Below are positions 15,689-22,969 of a stretch of 64,000 bases of DNA, piece after piece; within the stretch, counting starts at the first letter, position 1, and each line of letters opens with the position of its first letter. Origin of the DNA: Actinomycetospora cinnamomea (GTDB taxonomy: Bacteria; Actinomycetota; Actinomycetes; Mycobacteriales; Pseudonocardiaceae); the NCBI RefSeq assembly GCF_003096675.1, contig NZ_QEKW01000012.1, forward strand, positions 1 to 64,000, read 5' to 3'. The notes beneath the pieces were generated by a model that made no database searches, was not told the DNA's origin, and worked only from the letters and a program-made list of their open reading frames with translations. The translations under genes were made by a program, and so were the position numbers.

Positions 15689-16482
15689 TCACCACCCGTG
15701 AGCTGGACGCCCTGTTCGGGGCCGTGGGTGCGGCGTCGGCGCCGCTCGCGACCGGCGCGGCGTCCGACGTCGGGCCCACGGTCTTCTGGCCGTGCGACCT
15801 GCGGGACCGGGTGCCGGCGCCGGTCGTGCGGTACTTCGCACAGTCGCTGCTCCCGGGTGCCCCCGTCGTCCCCGCGGTGCGCCTGCGGATGCGGGGCCGG
15901 CTGCGGCTCGGGCGGGTGTGGCTGCCGTTCCGGGCCGAGGAGGTCCTCGCCCCGCGGCAGGGCTTCCGCTGGTCGGCCACGGTCGCGGGGCTGATCCGCG
16001 GCGCCGACACCGGCGGCGCGGGACCGGGGCGGCTGCACTGGCGCCTGGCCGGCCTGCTCACGCTGGTGGACGCCGAGGGGCCCGACGTCGCCCGCAGCGC
16101 CGCCGGGCGCTGCGGTGCCGAGGCGATCTGGGCGCCCGCCGCGGTGCTGCCGGGCCCGGGTGTCGCGTGGTCGGCGCTCGACGACCGGCACCTGCGCGTG
16201 CGGTTCGGGGTGGGCGACACCCCGGTCGACCTCCACCTCCACCTCGACGAGGGCGGCCACCTGCAGGCGTTCCGCACGATGCGGTGGGGCGACCCCGACG
16301 GCACCGGCCGCTGGGACTGGCACCCCTTCGGCGGACGTGTCCTCGCGAGCAGGCTCTTCGGGACCTCCGTGGTCCCGGCGAGCGGTGCGGTGGGCTGGTA
16401 CCCCGACCGCCCCGACGCCCGCCGTCGCGAGTTCTTCCGCTTCCGCCTCACGTCCCTGACGCCGACGAGCGCGGCGGCGTGA
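15685..16482 (+). CDS. DUF6544/DUF6920-like protein
   Basis: Predicted 265-aa soluble protein and paralogue of the gene at 1862. Shared landmarks are RVWLPFRAEEVLAPRQGFRW, an A-x-x-L-P loop (AAVLPGPGVAWSALDD), the diagnostic RWGDPDGTGRWDWHPFGG and a final FFRFRLTSL strand. Function unknown; members of the family often resemble beta-barrel lipid- or polymer-binding proteins, but that is only a fold impression. It begins at ATG 15685 inside the stop of the STAS-like gene. Confidence 0.65.
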   Translation: MITTRELDALFGAVGAASAPLATGAASDVGPTVFWPCDLRDRVPAPVVRYFAQSLLPGAPVVPAVRLRMRGRLRLGRVWLPFRAEEVLAPRQGFRWSATVAGLIRGADTGGAGPGRLHWRLAGLLTLVDAEGPDVARSAAGRCGAEAIWAPAAVLPGPGVAWSALDDRHLRVRFGVGDTPVDLHLHLDEGGHLQAFRTMRWGDPDGTGRWDWHPFGGRVLASRLFGTSVVPASGAVGWYPDRPDARRREFFRFRLTSLTPTSAAA

Positions 16483-16494
16483 CCGGCGGTCGGC

Positions 16495-17127
16495 ATGCAG
16501 ATCGGGGTGCTGGGCAGCGGAGACGTCGGGCGGGCGCTGGGTCGGGGATGGGCTCGGCACGGCCACCGGATCGTCCTCGGGACGGGTGACCCGGGGCGAC
16601 CGGAGCTCAAGGAGTGGGCAGAGGACACGGGCCAGCAGGTCGCGGGCTTCGGCGAGGCGGTCCGGGACGCTGAGCTGGTCGCCCTGGCGCTGCGGGGCAG
16701 CGCGACGCTGGCGGTGCTGGAACAGGTCGGACCGGAGCGCTTCGCGGGCAAGGTGGTCGTCGACGCGACGAACCCGCTCCGCTTCGAGGGCGGCCGGCCG
16801 GGGCTGTTCGTGGGGCACACCGACTCGCTCGGTGAGCAGGTCCAGCGCGCCCTGCCCGAGGCCCGGGTGGTGAAGGCCTACAACACGGTGGGCAACGCGT
16901 TGATGGTCGACCCGCAGCTGCCGGGCGGGCCGCCCACGATGTTCCTGGCCGGTGACGACGCCGAGGCCAAGCAGACGGTGGTCGACCTGCTCGCCGCCAC
17001 AGGCTGGGACAGCGCCGATCTCGGGGACATCAGCGCCGCCCGCGCGCTCGAGCCGATGTGCCTGGCCTGGGTCCGCTACGGCGCGACCGCCGGCACCTGG
17101 GGTCACGCCTTCAAGCTCCTGCGCTGA
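16495..17127 (+). CDS. NADPH-dependent F420 reductase-like / NAD(P)-binding protein
   Basis: Predicted 210-aa Rossmann protein with the dinucleotide loop GVLGSGDVGRALGRGWARHG at residues 3-22, then VVVDATNP and VVKAYNTVGNALM, the landmarks of the F420H2:NADP oxidoreductase / NADPH-dependent F420 reductase-like family. It may move hydride between NADP and F420 or reduce a small substrate. It starts at ATG 16495, 12 bases after the preceding gene, and is convergent with a MarR gene 15 bp away. Confidence 0.8.
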   Translation: MQIGVLGSGDVGRALGRGWARHGHRIVLGTGDPGRPELKEWAEDTGQQVAGFGEAVRDAELVALALRGSATLAVLEQVGPERFAGKVVVDATNPLRFEGGRPGLFVGHTDSLGEQVQRALPEARVVKAYNTVGNALMVDPQLPGGPPTMFLAGDDAEAKQTVVDLLAATGWDSADLGDISAARALEPMCLAWVRYGATAGTWGHAFKLLR

Positions 17128-17142
17128 CGGGCGCTCCCCCGG

Positions 17143-17613
17143 TCAGACCGGGTCGGCCGTCCCGGCCAGCCCCGAGCGGATCGCGTCGAACGAGGCGACG
17201 ACCTCGGTCAAGGTCCGCACGACGGCCTCGCGCCCGGGATCGTCGAGTTCCGCGTCGATCCGGCCGATCCGCTCGCCGACCGGACGGTAGACCCGCGCCA
17301 GCGCCTGCCAGGTCGCCGGACGGAGCTCCACGGCGGCGGCGCGGCGATCGCCGGGGACGGACGTCCGCGACACGTAGCCGGCCTCCTCGAGCCGACCGAT
17401 CAGCGCCGTCACGGCGGGGCGGGTCCGTCCGAGGCGGCGGGCCAGCGTCGACGGGCGGAGCGGCCCGTGCTCGAGCAGGTTCAGCGCGCGCAGGTCGCTG
17501 CGCCCCAGCCCCAGCGCGACGCACGCGGCCTCGTCGAACTCGTCCATGGCGCGGACGAGCTCCCGGCAGACCAGCAGCAGCGGGGCGTCGAGGTGCGGGT
17601 CGGGCGAGGTCAT
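17143..17613 (-). CDS. MarR-family regulator, probably leaderless
   Basis: Predicted 156-aa winged-helix regulator: LRALNLLEHGPLRPSTLARR, recognition helix around TRPAVTALIGRLEEAGYV, wing RTSVPGDRRAAAVEL. The ATG at 17611-17613 has no ribosome binding site; instead GACGAT lies at -12 to -7 and TTGGTT at -35 to -30, a good leaderless promoter. An 11-bp inverted repeat covers this promoter, so autorepression and control of the divergent SRPBCC gene are likely. Confidence 0.87.
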   Translation of the reverse strand: MTSPDPHLDAPLLLVCRELVRAMDEFDEAACVALGLGRSDLRALNLLEHGPLRPSTLARRLGRTRPAVTALIGRLEEAGYVSRTSVPGDRRAAAVELRPATWQALARVYRPVGERIGRIDAELDDPGREAVVRTLTEVVASFDAIRSGLAGTADPV

Positions 17614-17647
17614 GGTTCCATCGTCTCATCGTTCACCGATCGAACCA
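17613..17647. promoter_or_regulatory. Inverted-repeat operator between marR and SRPBCC genes
   Basis: Arms TGGTTCCATCG (17613-17623) and CGATCGAACCA (17637-17647) are complementary at 10 of 11 positions with a 13-base centre. The repeat covers the predicted -35 to +1 of the leaderless marR promoter and lies 16 bases before the divergent SRPBCC start codon. A MarR dimer is the obvious candidate ligand. Confidence 0.65.
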
Positions 17648-17662
17648 ACGGAGGGCAGAACG

Positions 17663-18136
17663 ATGGAGTGGACGAGGAGCATCGTCGTCGACCGGCGGCT
17701 GCCGCAGGTGCAGGAGGCCGTGGCCGACGAGCACCGCCTCGTGGAGTGGTCGGCCTGGCCCGACGCCACCGGCTACCGCTGCGCGATCGACGGCGACGGG
17801 CGCTCGCTCGGTTCGGCCATCGTGTTCCGCGACGGCGCCGGGGCCGAGAAGGGGCGCCAGCGCCTGGCCGCGGTGGAGCCGGGGCGGGTCTCGTACCGGC
17901 TGCGCAACGAGGGCCCCGGCGGGCGGGTGATGACCCCGGAGGTCGACTTCCGGCTCGAGCCGGTCGACGGGACGCGCACCCGTGTCCACCTCGACTTCCG
18001 TGCCACGGCCCCGCTCCCGCCCGGCGTGCGGCAGCTCGTGGAACGGCTGATGGGCCGCCGCATCCGTCGCCTCCACGACGAGGACCTCGAGCGGCTCAAG
18101 GCCCACGTCGAGCAGGCCCCGGCCCGGCGGGACTGA
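17663..18136 (+). CDS. SRPBCC (START-like) family protein
   Basis: Predicted 157-aa protein of the polyketide cyclase/START superfamily: N-terminal IVVDRRLPQVQEAVADEHR helix, VEWSAWPDATGYRC strand and the long C-terminal helix (LMGRRIRRLHDEDLERLKAH). It probably binds a small hydrophobic ligand in the helix-grip cavity. CGGAGGG precedes ATG 17663. It is divergent from the MarR gene across a 49-bp operator-containing gap and is followed 8 bp later by the DUF6958-like gene. Confidence 0.8.
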   Translation: MEWTRSIVVDRRLPQVQEAVADEHRLVEWSAWPDATGYRCAIDGDGRSLGSAIVFRDGAGAEKGRQRLAAVEPGRVSYRLRNEGPGGRVMTPEVDFRLEPVDGTRTRVHLDFRATAPLPPGVRQLVERLMGRRIRRLHDEDLERLKAHVEQAPARRD

Positions 18137-18143
18137 GCCGGAC

Positions 18144-18563
18144 GTGGACCGCGACACGCACCGCGACGCGCACAGTGACCCTCACAGCAACCCTCACAGC
18201 GGCCCGGTCTCCGAGCGGGCCTGGCACGCGGACGCGATCGCCCGCGAGCGCGGCCGCGTCGAGATCTTCAATGCCACACGGCCCGACGGCCTGGACGGCT
18301 GGACCATGGACCGCGCGCAGTACGAGCTGATGCGGGCCCACATCCTGGAGATGATCGACGACGAGGCGGGCGAGGACGGCAGCATCGCCCTGCGCGACGT
18401 GGTCCGCGCCGCGCAGGAGCGCTACGCCACCCACCCGCTGTTCCCGGGTGGGCGCACGCGCAACTACTGCACCTTCACCAAGGTCGACCTCGAGGCGCGG
18501 CGCGAGATCGAGCGGGTGCCGGGGGCGAGTCCGCAGCGCATTCGCAGGGCGCCCCGTCGGTAG
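18144..18563 (+). CDS. DUF6958-like protein
   Basis: Predicted 139-aa protein. The N-terminus carries a short HS/HR-D-P-H repeat (DAHSDPHSNPHSGP). The rest matches the DUF6958 pattern: VEIFNATRPDG, YELMRAHILEMI, HPLFPGGRTRNYCTFTKVDL and EIERVPGASPQRIRR. Function unknown. GTG 18144 is the likely start, 8 bp after the SRPBCC stop and so probably in the same MarR-controlled transcript. Confidence 0.65.
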   Translation: MDRDTHRDAHSDPHSNPHSGPVSERAWHADAIARERGRVEIFNATRPDGLDGWTMDRAQYELMRAHILEMIDDEAGEDGSIALRDVVRAAQERYATHPLFPGGRTRNYCTFTKVDLEARREIERVPGASPQRIRRAPRR

Positions 18564-18588
18564 CGGCCGGGAGAAATCTGCGCCGGGG

Positions 18589-18615
18589 TGTCCGTCCCGG
18601 CGCGTGCTGTTCGTC
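18589..18615 (+). promoter_or_regulatory. Candidate ECF42-type promoter
   Basis: TGTCCG and CGTC separated by 17 bases lie about 50 bases upstream of the YCII gene. Published ECF42 promoters use a TGTCGA-like -35 and a CG(A/T)C-like -10, so the -35 match is partial (four of six). Confidence 0.3.
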
Positions 18616-18665
18616 CATCGGGTGTCGCCGGATGATGGAGCCGGCCGGACCCAATAGGAGAGATC

Positions 18666-19010
18666 ATGACGACCTACGCAGCACTGATCTACGCCGCCGA
18701 CGTCGACTGGACGGCCCCCGAGCACGCCGAGGAGATGGCGGAGTACGGGGAGTTCGGCCGCGGCGCGGCGGCCGTGATCCGCGGTGGGGCCGCGCTCTAC
18801 CCGACGTCCACCGCCACCACGGTCCGGGTCTCGGGCGGCAAGGGGGGCGACGTCGTGACCGGAGACGGCCCGTACGCGGAGACCAAGGAGGTGCTGACGG
18901 GCTTCTACCTGCTCGAGTGCAGCGACCTCGACGAAGCCGTCGCCACCGCGGCGAGGATCCCCGCCGCGTGGCACGGCGTGGTCGAGGTCCGGCCCGTCAT
19001 CCCGATGTGA
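18666..19010 (+). CDS. YCII-related (DGPF) protein
   Basis: Predicted 114-aa single-domain YCII-related protein with the motif GDGPYAETKEVLTGFYLLEC typical of the DGPF/YCII proteins encoded beside ECF42 sigma factors. The family fold is a small ferredoxin-like dimer, and some members are hydrolases or hydratases; the role here is unknown. ATG 18666 follows GGAG at 18657-18660. Its stop overlaps the GTG of the sigma factor, so the pair is translationally coupled. Confidence 0.88.
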   Translation: MTTYAALIYAADVDWTAPEHAEEMAEYGEFGRGAAAVIRGGAALYPTSTATTVRVSGGKGGDVVTGDGPYAETKEVLTGFYLLECSDLDEAVATAARIPAAWHGVVEVRPVIPM

Positions 19011-20344
19011 CCGAGCACCACGACGGCCAATTCGACGGCCACGCCACCCTCGTCCGCCTCGTGCGCGACGAGGGCCGGCGTGTGCTGGCCACCCTCATCC
19101 GCACCGTCGGCGACTGGCAGGTCGCCGAGGACGCCGTCGCCGACGCCGTCGAGCGCGCGCTGGCGACGTGGCCCCGCACGGGCGTCCCCGCGCAGCCCCG
19201 TGCCTGGCTGATCGTGACCGCCCGCCGGTGCGCCATCGATCTGCTTCGGCGCGAGCGCCGGCGCGCCGAGAAGGAGGCGTCCGCCGTGGACCTCCTGCCG
19301 CCACCCGGGGAGCGGGACGACGACACGATCGACGACGACCTGCTCCGCCTGGTCTTCACCTGCTGCCATCCGGCGCTGGAGCCGTCGGCCCAGGTGGCGC
19401 TGGCCCTGCGCACCCTGTGCGGCCTGAGCACGGCGGAGGTCGCCCGGGCGCTCCTGGTGGGCGAGGCGACCATGGGCAAGAGGATCACGCGGACCAAGCA
19501 GAAGATCGCCCGGGCCGGGATCCCCTACCGCGTGCCGGACGCCCACGAGCTGTCCGATCGCCTGCTCGGCGTGGCGGCCACCGTGTACTTCCTGTTCAAC
19601 GAGGGCTACTCGGCCACGTCCGGCGACGTGCCCCTGCGCGCCGACCTCGCCGCGGAGGCGGTCCGGCTGGCGCGTCTCGTGCACGACCTGCTGCCCGACG
19701 AGCCAACCGCGATCGGGCTCCTCGCCCTGTTGCTGCTCCAGCACTCCCGCCGCGACGCGCGCGTCGACGCCGAGGGGCGGCCGGTGCTGCTCGCCGAGCA
19801 GGACCGGGCCCGCTGGCACCGCGAGGAGATCGTGGAGGCCGTCGCCCTCATCGGGCGTGGGCTGCGCCGCTGTCCCGACCGGCCCGACCCCTACCTCACC
19901 CAGGCGGCGATCGCGGCCTGCCACGCCCTCGCCCCGAGCCCGCCCGAGACCGACTGGGCCGCGATCGTGTCCTGGTACGACGTCCTGCTCACCGTCCGCG
20001 ACGGTCCCGTCGAGCGACTGAACCGCGCGGTCGCGATCGGCGAGCGCGACGGGCCCGCGGCCGGCCTTGCGGCTGTGGACGCCGTCGACGGTCTCGGGGA
20101 CTACGCGCCCTGGCTCGCCTCGCGCGCCCTGCTGCTCGCCCGACTCGGACGGGACGCCGACGCGCGCGACGCCGTCGACCTCGCCCTCGCCGCCGAGACC
20201 AACGCGGCCCGGCGCGACGACCTACACCGACGCGTCGCGCTGCTGAGACCGGTGAGCAGCACCGACGCGTCCCACGGGCCGGGGAGCACGAAGATCGCGA
20301 ACGGGTCCCGAGGGGACGGACCGGACCGCCCGCGGCCGGCGTGA
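19007..20344 (+). CDS. ECF42-type RNA polymerase sigma factor
   Basis: Predicted 445-aa sigma-70 family ECF factor. Sigma2 (about residues 12-85) has DWQVAEDAVADAVERALATW; sigma4 (about 120-180) has LALRTLCGLSTAEVARALLV and GEATMGKRITRTKQKI; a C-terminal extension of about 240 residues begins at the DUF6596 motif LLGVAATVYFLFNEGYSAT and contains TPR-like helices. This architecture plus the adjacent YCII gene defines the ECF42 group, where the extension is thought to control activity in place of an anti-sigma factor. The start GTG 19007 is fixed by the GTGA overlap. The usual target is its YCII partner operon. Confidence 0.92.
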   Translation: MTEHHDGQFDGHATLVRLVRDEGRRVLATLIRTVGDWQVAEDAVADAVERALATWPRTGVPAQPRAWLIVTARRCAIDLLRRERRRAEKEASAVDLLPPPGERDDDTIDDDLLRLVFTCCHPALEPSAQVALALRTLCGLSTAEVARALLVGEATMGKRITRTKQKIARAGIPYRVPDAHELSDRLLGVAATVYFLFNEGYSATSGDVPLRADLAAEAVRLARLVHDLLPDEPTAIGLLALLLLQHSRRDARVDAEGRPVLLAEQDRARWHREEIVEAVALIGRGLRRCPDRPDPYLTQAAIAACHALAPSPPETDWAAIVSWYDVLLTVRDGPVERLNRAVAIGERDGPAAGLAAVDAVDGLGDYAPWLASRALLLARLGRDADARDAVDLALAAETNAARRDDLHRRVALLRPVSSTDASHGPGSTKIANGSRGDGPDRPRPA

Positions 20345-20353
20345 CCGGCGTGC

Positions 20354-21223
20354 TCACCGCCGCTCGGTCGTCTGCTCGGTCGTCTGCTCGGCGCGCAGCA
20401 GGTCCCCGCGGCTCACGACGCCAACGACGCGGTCGTCCGCGTCGACGACCGGGACGAGCCGCAGGCCGCGGGCCGCCACGGCGCGGACGAGGTCCTCGAC
20501 CGGTGCCCGGTCCCGCACGGAGATCGTGTCGGCGCTCATGATCCCGCCGACCGTCGTCGGGGCCGCCGTGCGCCGCCCGGTGAGACGATCGGGCACGAGG
20601 TCGGCCTCGCTCACTATGCCGACCAGGTGGTCGTCCTCGTCCAGCACGGGCAGCGCGGTCAGGCGGTTCTCGGCCAGTAGCGCGGCGGCCACCGCCGTCG
20701 GGGTGGTCTCCTCGACCCAGAGGACGTCCTCGAGCGGCGTCATCAGGTCGGCGGCGCAACGCCCGGCGCGCTCCTCGTCGCCCCAGCCGATCAGATGCCT
20801 CCGCTCGGGGTGCCGGAGGCGGTGCCACCACCGTCCGACGGGCCCGCCCGTGGCCGGGCGGCGCAGCAGATCCCCGCGGGTGACGATCCCGGCGAGCACA
20901 CCGTGCTCGACGATCGGCATCACCCGGCGCTCGCCGTAACGGCGCAGCCGGTGGGCGATGATGCGCACGTCCGCATCGGGGGTCATGTGCATCGGATTGC
21001 GCGTCATCACAGCGCCGACCCGCTTGCCGGCGAGCCCGCCCCCGGCGTCGGCGCGCAGGACGTCGAGGGTGGTGACGATGCCGACCAGGCGGTGCCTCTC
21101 GTCCACGACGGGCAGGGCGCTGAAGCGGTTCTCGGCCAGCACGTCCCGGACCCACGTGAGCGGGGTCTGCGGCATGGCCGTCACGACGCGGCGGGTCATC
21201 ACCTCGCGGGCCCGGAGCACCAT
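20354..21223 (-). CDS. Four-CBS-domain protein
   Basis: Predicted 289-aa protein made of four CBS modules in two Bateman pairs: VMTRRVVTAMPQTPL..., VMTRNPMHMTPDADV..., LMTPLEDVLWVEETTPTAVA... and IMSADTISVRDRAPVED..., each closing with a GIV(T/S)xxDL-type strand. It probably binds adenine nucleotides as an energy sensor. ATG 21221-21223 has no ribosome binding site, has CACGCT at -12 to -7, and a DosR-like box centred 43.5 bases upstream, so it may be leaderless. It converges on the ECF sigma gene with a 9-bp gap. Confidence 0.85.
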   Translation of the reverse strand: MVLRAREVMTRRVVTAMPQTPLTWVRDVLAENRFSALPVVDERHRLVGIVTTLDVLRADAGGGLAGKRVGAVMTRNPMHMTPDADVRIIAHRLRRYGERRVMPIVEHGVLAGIVTRGDLLRRPATGGPVGRWWHRLRHPERRHLIGWGDEERAGRCAADLMTPLEDVLWVEETTPTAVAAALLAENRLTALPVLDEDDHLVGIVSEADLVPDRLTGRRTAAPTTVGGIMSADTISVRDRAPVEDLVRAVAARGLRLVPVVDADDRVVGVVSRGDLLRAEQTTEQTTERR

Positions 21224-21259
21224 GCACCGAGCGTGCGCCGACCCGGCCGGCCGGCGCCC

Positions 21260-21273
21260 GGGCCGATCCTCCC
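21260..21273 (-). promoter_or_regulatory. DosR/DevR-like box upstream of the four-CBS gene
   Basis: GGGCCGATCCTCCC matches seven of eight fixed positions of GGGnC-N4-GnCCC and is centred 43.5 bases upstream of the start codon at 21223. Confidence 0.42.
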
Positions 21274-21315
21274 GGGTCGGTGGCACGGTGGTCCCTCGTC
21301 AGGGAACCCGCGGGG

Positions 21316-21750
21316 TCACGACGCCAACGCTGCCGCAGGCGCAGCGAGCGCGGCACGCCGGGCGTCGACGGGGAGAGCACCCAGGGCGGTGGCGATGTCG
21401 CGGCGGGCGACGATGCCGACGAGCTCGTCGCCGTCCACGACCGGGACGCTGGAGAGCCCCGTGTGCCACAGCAGGCGCACGAGGTCGCCCAGGGTGGTGT
21501 CGGGGCCGGCGGTGGTCACCGAGCGCCTCATGACGTCGGCCGCGGTGCCGGCCTGGTGCCGGGGACGCGGAATGAGGCCCGCGGTTGGCGGCAGGTCGAC
21601 GGGCCGCACGACACCGACGACGTGACGGTCCGCGTCGACGACGGGGATGGTGGCGAACCCCGTCTCGAGCAGCAGCATCTCGACGTCGGCGAGTGCCGTC
21701 TCGGGCCCGACGGTGACGACGAACGGGCTCATGACGGCGGTCGTGTCCAC
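21316..21750 (-). CDS. CBS-domain pair protein
   Basis: Predicted 144-aa CBS pair: VMSPFVVTVGPETALADVEM ... TIPVVDADRHVVGVVRPVDL and VMRRSVTTAGPDTTLGDLVR ... SVPVVDGDELVGIVARRDI. Likely nucleotide-sensing. The GTG at 21748-21750 is the only plausible start (no in-frame ATG upstream). GATGGT occupies -12 to -7 and a perfect DosR-like box sits 43.5 bases upstream, with no convincing ribosome binding site, so a leaderless message is proposed. It lies just upstream of the four-CBS gene on the same strand. Confidence 0.85.
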   Translation of the reverse strand: MDTTAVMSPFVVTVGPETALADVEMLLLETGFATIPVVDADRHVVGVVRPVDLPPTAGLIPRPRHQAGTAADVMRRSVTTAGPDTTLGDLVRLLWHTGLSSVPVVDGDELVGIVARRDIATALGALPVDARRAALAAPAAALAS

Positions 21751-21786
21751 CTCACCACCATCGACCGCGGCGGAGAGCGTTGACCA

Positions 21787-21800
21787 GGGCCATTGGTCCC
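21787..21800 (-). promoter_or_regulatory. DosR/DevR-like box, best match in the window
   Basis: GGGCCATTGGTCCC has all eight fixed positions of GGGnC-N4-GnCCC plus an AT-rich centre, giving 11 of 14 matches to the DosR core GGGACTWWAGTCCC. Centre 43.5 bases upstream of the CBS start at 21750. Confidence 0.6.
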
Positions 21801-21872
21801 GATATCACGGCGGGGTCGCGTCCACGTCTCGCCGGGGTCGGAGCTCAGGGCGCGGCCTCGCGCGGTGGCGGG

Positions 21873-22127
21873 TCACAGCAGGTCACGCGCCGCGCGCCGC
21901 AGCGCAGCGTCGATCCGGGCCTCGTCCCGGTCGACGACCGCGAGCGCTCGGCACGCCCACCACAGGTGGTGGGCGACGTCGGGGCGGGGTTCGTGCCGGA
22001 TGGAGGCGCGCGCCTAGTCCAGCACGGCGAGGACCGTCACCGGCGATGCGCCCCGGCGGCGCAGCTCGACGGCGTGCGCGACCAGGTCGTACGCCTCCGT
22101 CGGGGACCGGTCGGGTGCCGTCGTCAT
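21873..22127 (-). pseudogene. 84-codon ORF interrupted by an in-frame TAG
   Basis: Reading from ATG 22127 gives 37 codons with normal high-GC codon use (AYDLVAHAVELRRRGASPVT), then TAG at 22014-22016, and the same frame continues for 46 more good codons (HEPRPDVAHHLWWACRALAV ... ALRRAARDLL) to TGA at 21873-21875. A single C-to-T change (CAG to TAG) explains the break. The gene starts 8 bp after the hsp20 stop and is probably in its operon. Family unknown. Either a nonsense pseudogene, a sequencing error, or a 37-aa peptide followed by decayed DNA. Confidence 0.6.
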
Positions 22128-22135
22128 GGCGGCGA

Positions 22136-22699
22136 TCAGCGGCGGTGCGACACGGGAATCTCGACGCGCTCGACCGGCGTCGGGGGCGCGGGCAGCGGGA
22201 CGCGGACGATCAGCAGCCCGTCGGCGTAGGACGCGGTGATCGCTGTCGGGTCGGTGTGCGGCGGCAGCGCCAGCTCGCGGGACAGGGTCCCCGTCCGCCG
22301 CTCCCGGCGACGCAGTCCGCCGGGCCGGGCCTCGCGCTCCGCCCGCAGCAGCAGCCGTCCGCCCTCCACGGCGACGCGGATGTCGTCGGGGGTGAGCCCG
22401 GGCAGCTCCGCCTCGACGACGAGGGTGTCCTCGTCGACGCGCTCGTCCACCGTGATCGAGGCCCGGGGGCGCCGTCCGAGCAGGCTGTCGGTCACCGGCG
22501 CACTCATCGCCCCGCCGACGGCGCGGACGCCGCGGAGAAGGGCGCCGGTCACGCCGCCCGACGCCTCCGGAGGTGCCGTACCGCTCTCGCTCTGCGCCTC
22601 GGGTGTGGTGCCCTCGGCCGTGGCGTCGGTGGCGGCCTCCGCCGGTGTGTCGGGCCGCTCCTCGGTCCCGGTGCGTCGTGCTCGGGTCGGCGTGCCCAT
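22136..22699 (-). CDS. Small heat-shock protein (Hsp20/alpha-crystallin)
   Basis: Predicted 187-aa chaperone. Residues 1-70 are disordered Ala/Thr/Glu-rich; the alpha-crystallin domain spans about 85-180 with VDEDTLVVEAELPGLTPDDI, GGRLLLRAEREAR, the hallmark SRELALPPHTDPTAITASYA and A-D-G-L-L-I-V-R-V. It would hold unfolded proteins during stress; the mycobacterial Acr (HspX) homologue is a core DosR-regulon protein. ATG 22699 follows GGGAGGAGC. An imperfect DosR-like box GGGACACCAGACCG lies at 22739-22752. Confidence 0.9.
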   Translation of the reverse strand: MGTPTRARRTGTEERPDTPAEAATDATAEGTTPEAQSESGTAPPEASGGVTGALLRGVRAVGGAMSAPVTDSLLGRRPRASITVDERVDEDTLVVEAELPGLTPDDIRVAVEGGRLLLRAEREARPGGLRRRERRTGTLSRELALPPHTDPTAITASYADGLLIVRVPLPAPPTPVERVEIPVSHRR

Positions 22700-22720
22700 G
22701 GTGCTCCTCCCGTCGGTCGC

Positions 22721-22743
22721 GTCCCGGCCGTGCGGACCGGGAC
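22721..22743. promoter_or_regulatory. Inverted repeat upstream of hsp20
   Basis: GTCCCGG-N9-CCGGGAC is a perfect 7-bp inverted repeat 22 bases upstream of the hsp20 start and overlapping an imperfect DosR-like box (22739-22752). It may be an operator for hsp20, but its short arms make it uncertain. Confidence 0.35.
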
Positions 22744-22847
22744 ACCAGACCGCCACCGTCGACGCGCGCGGAGCAGGGCCGGTGGGCCCGTCGGGAGGCG
22801 ACCGAGGGACCCGGAACGCTCTCGCGCCGGTCCGTCGCGCCGGGTCC

Positions 22848-22861
22848 GGGACGGACGGCCC
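22848..22861 (+). promoter_or_regulatory. DosR/DevR-like box upstream of the phosphoribosyltransferase fusion
   Basis: GGGACGGACGGCCC matches all eight fixed positions of GGGnC-N4-GnCCC and lies 109 bases upstream of the start at 22970, in the divergent gap shared with hsp20. Confidence 0.42.
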
Positions 22862-22969
22862 GGCGGACGGGGACCGATCGCTCCTGGGACCGGCCGGCAC
22901 CGCGGAGGACGCTCGCGATCTCGGCTCGACCGCCCGTCGGGTCCGCCGCCGGGACTCCGGGAGGGACTC

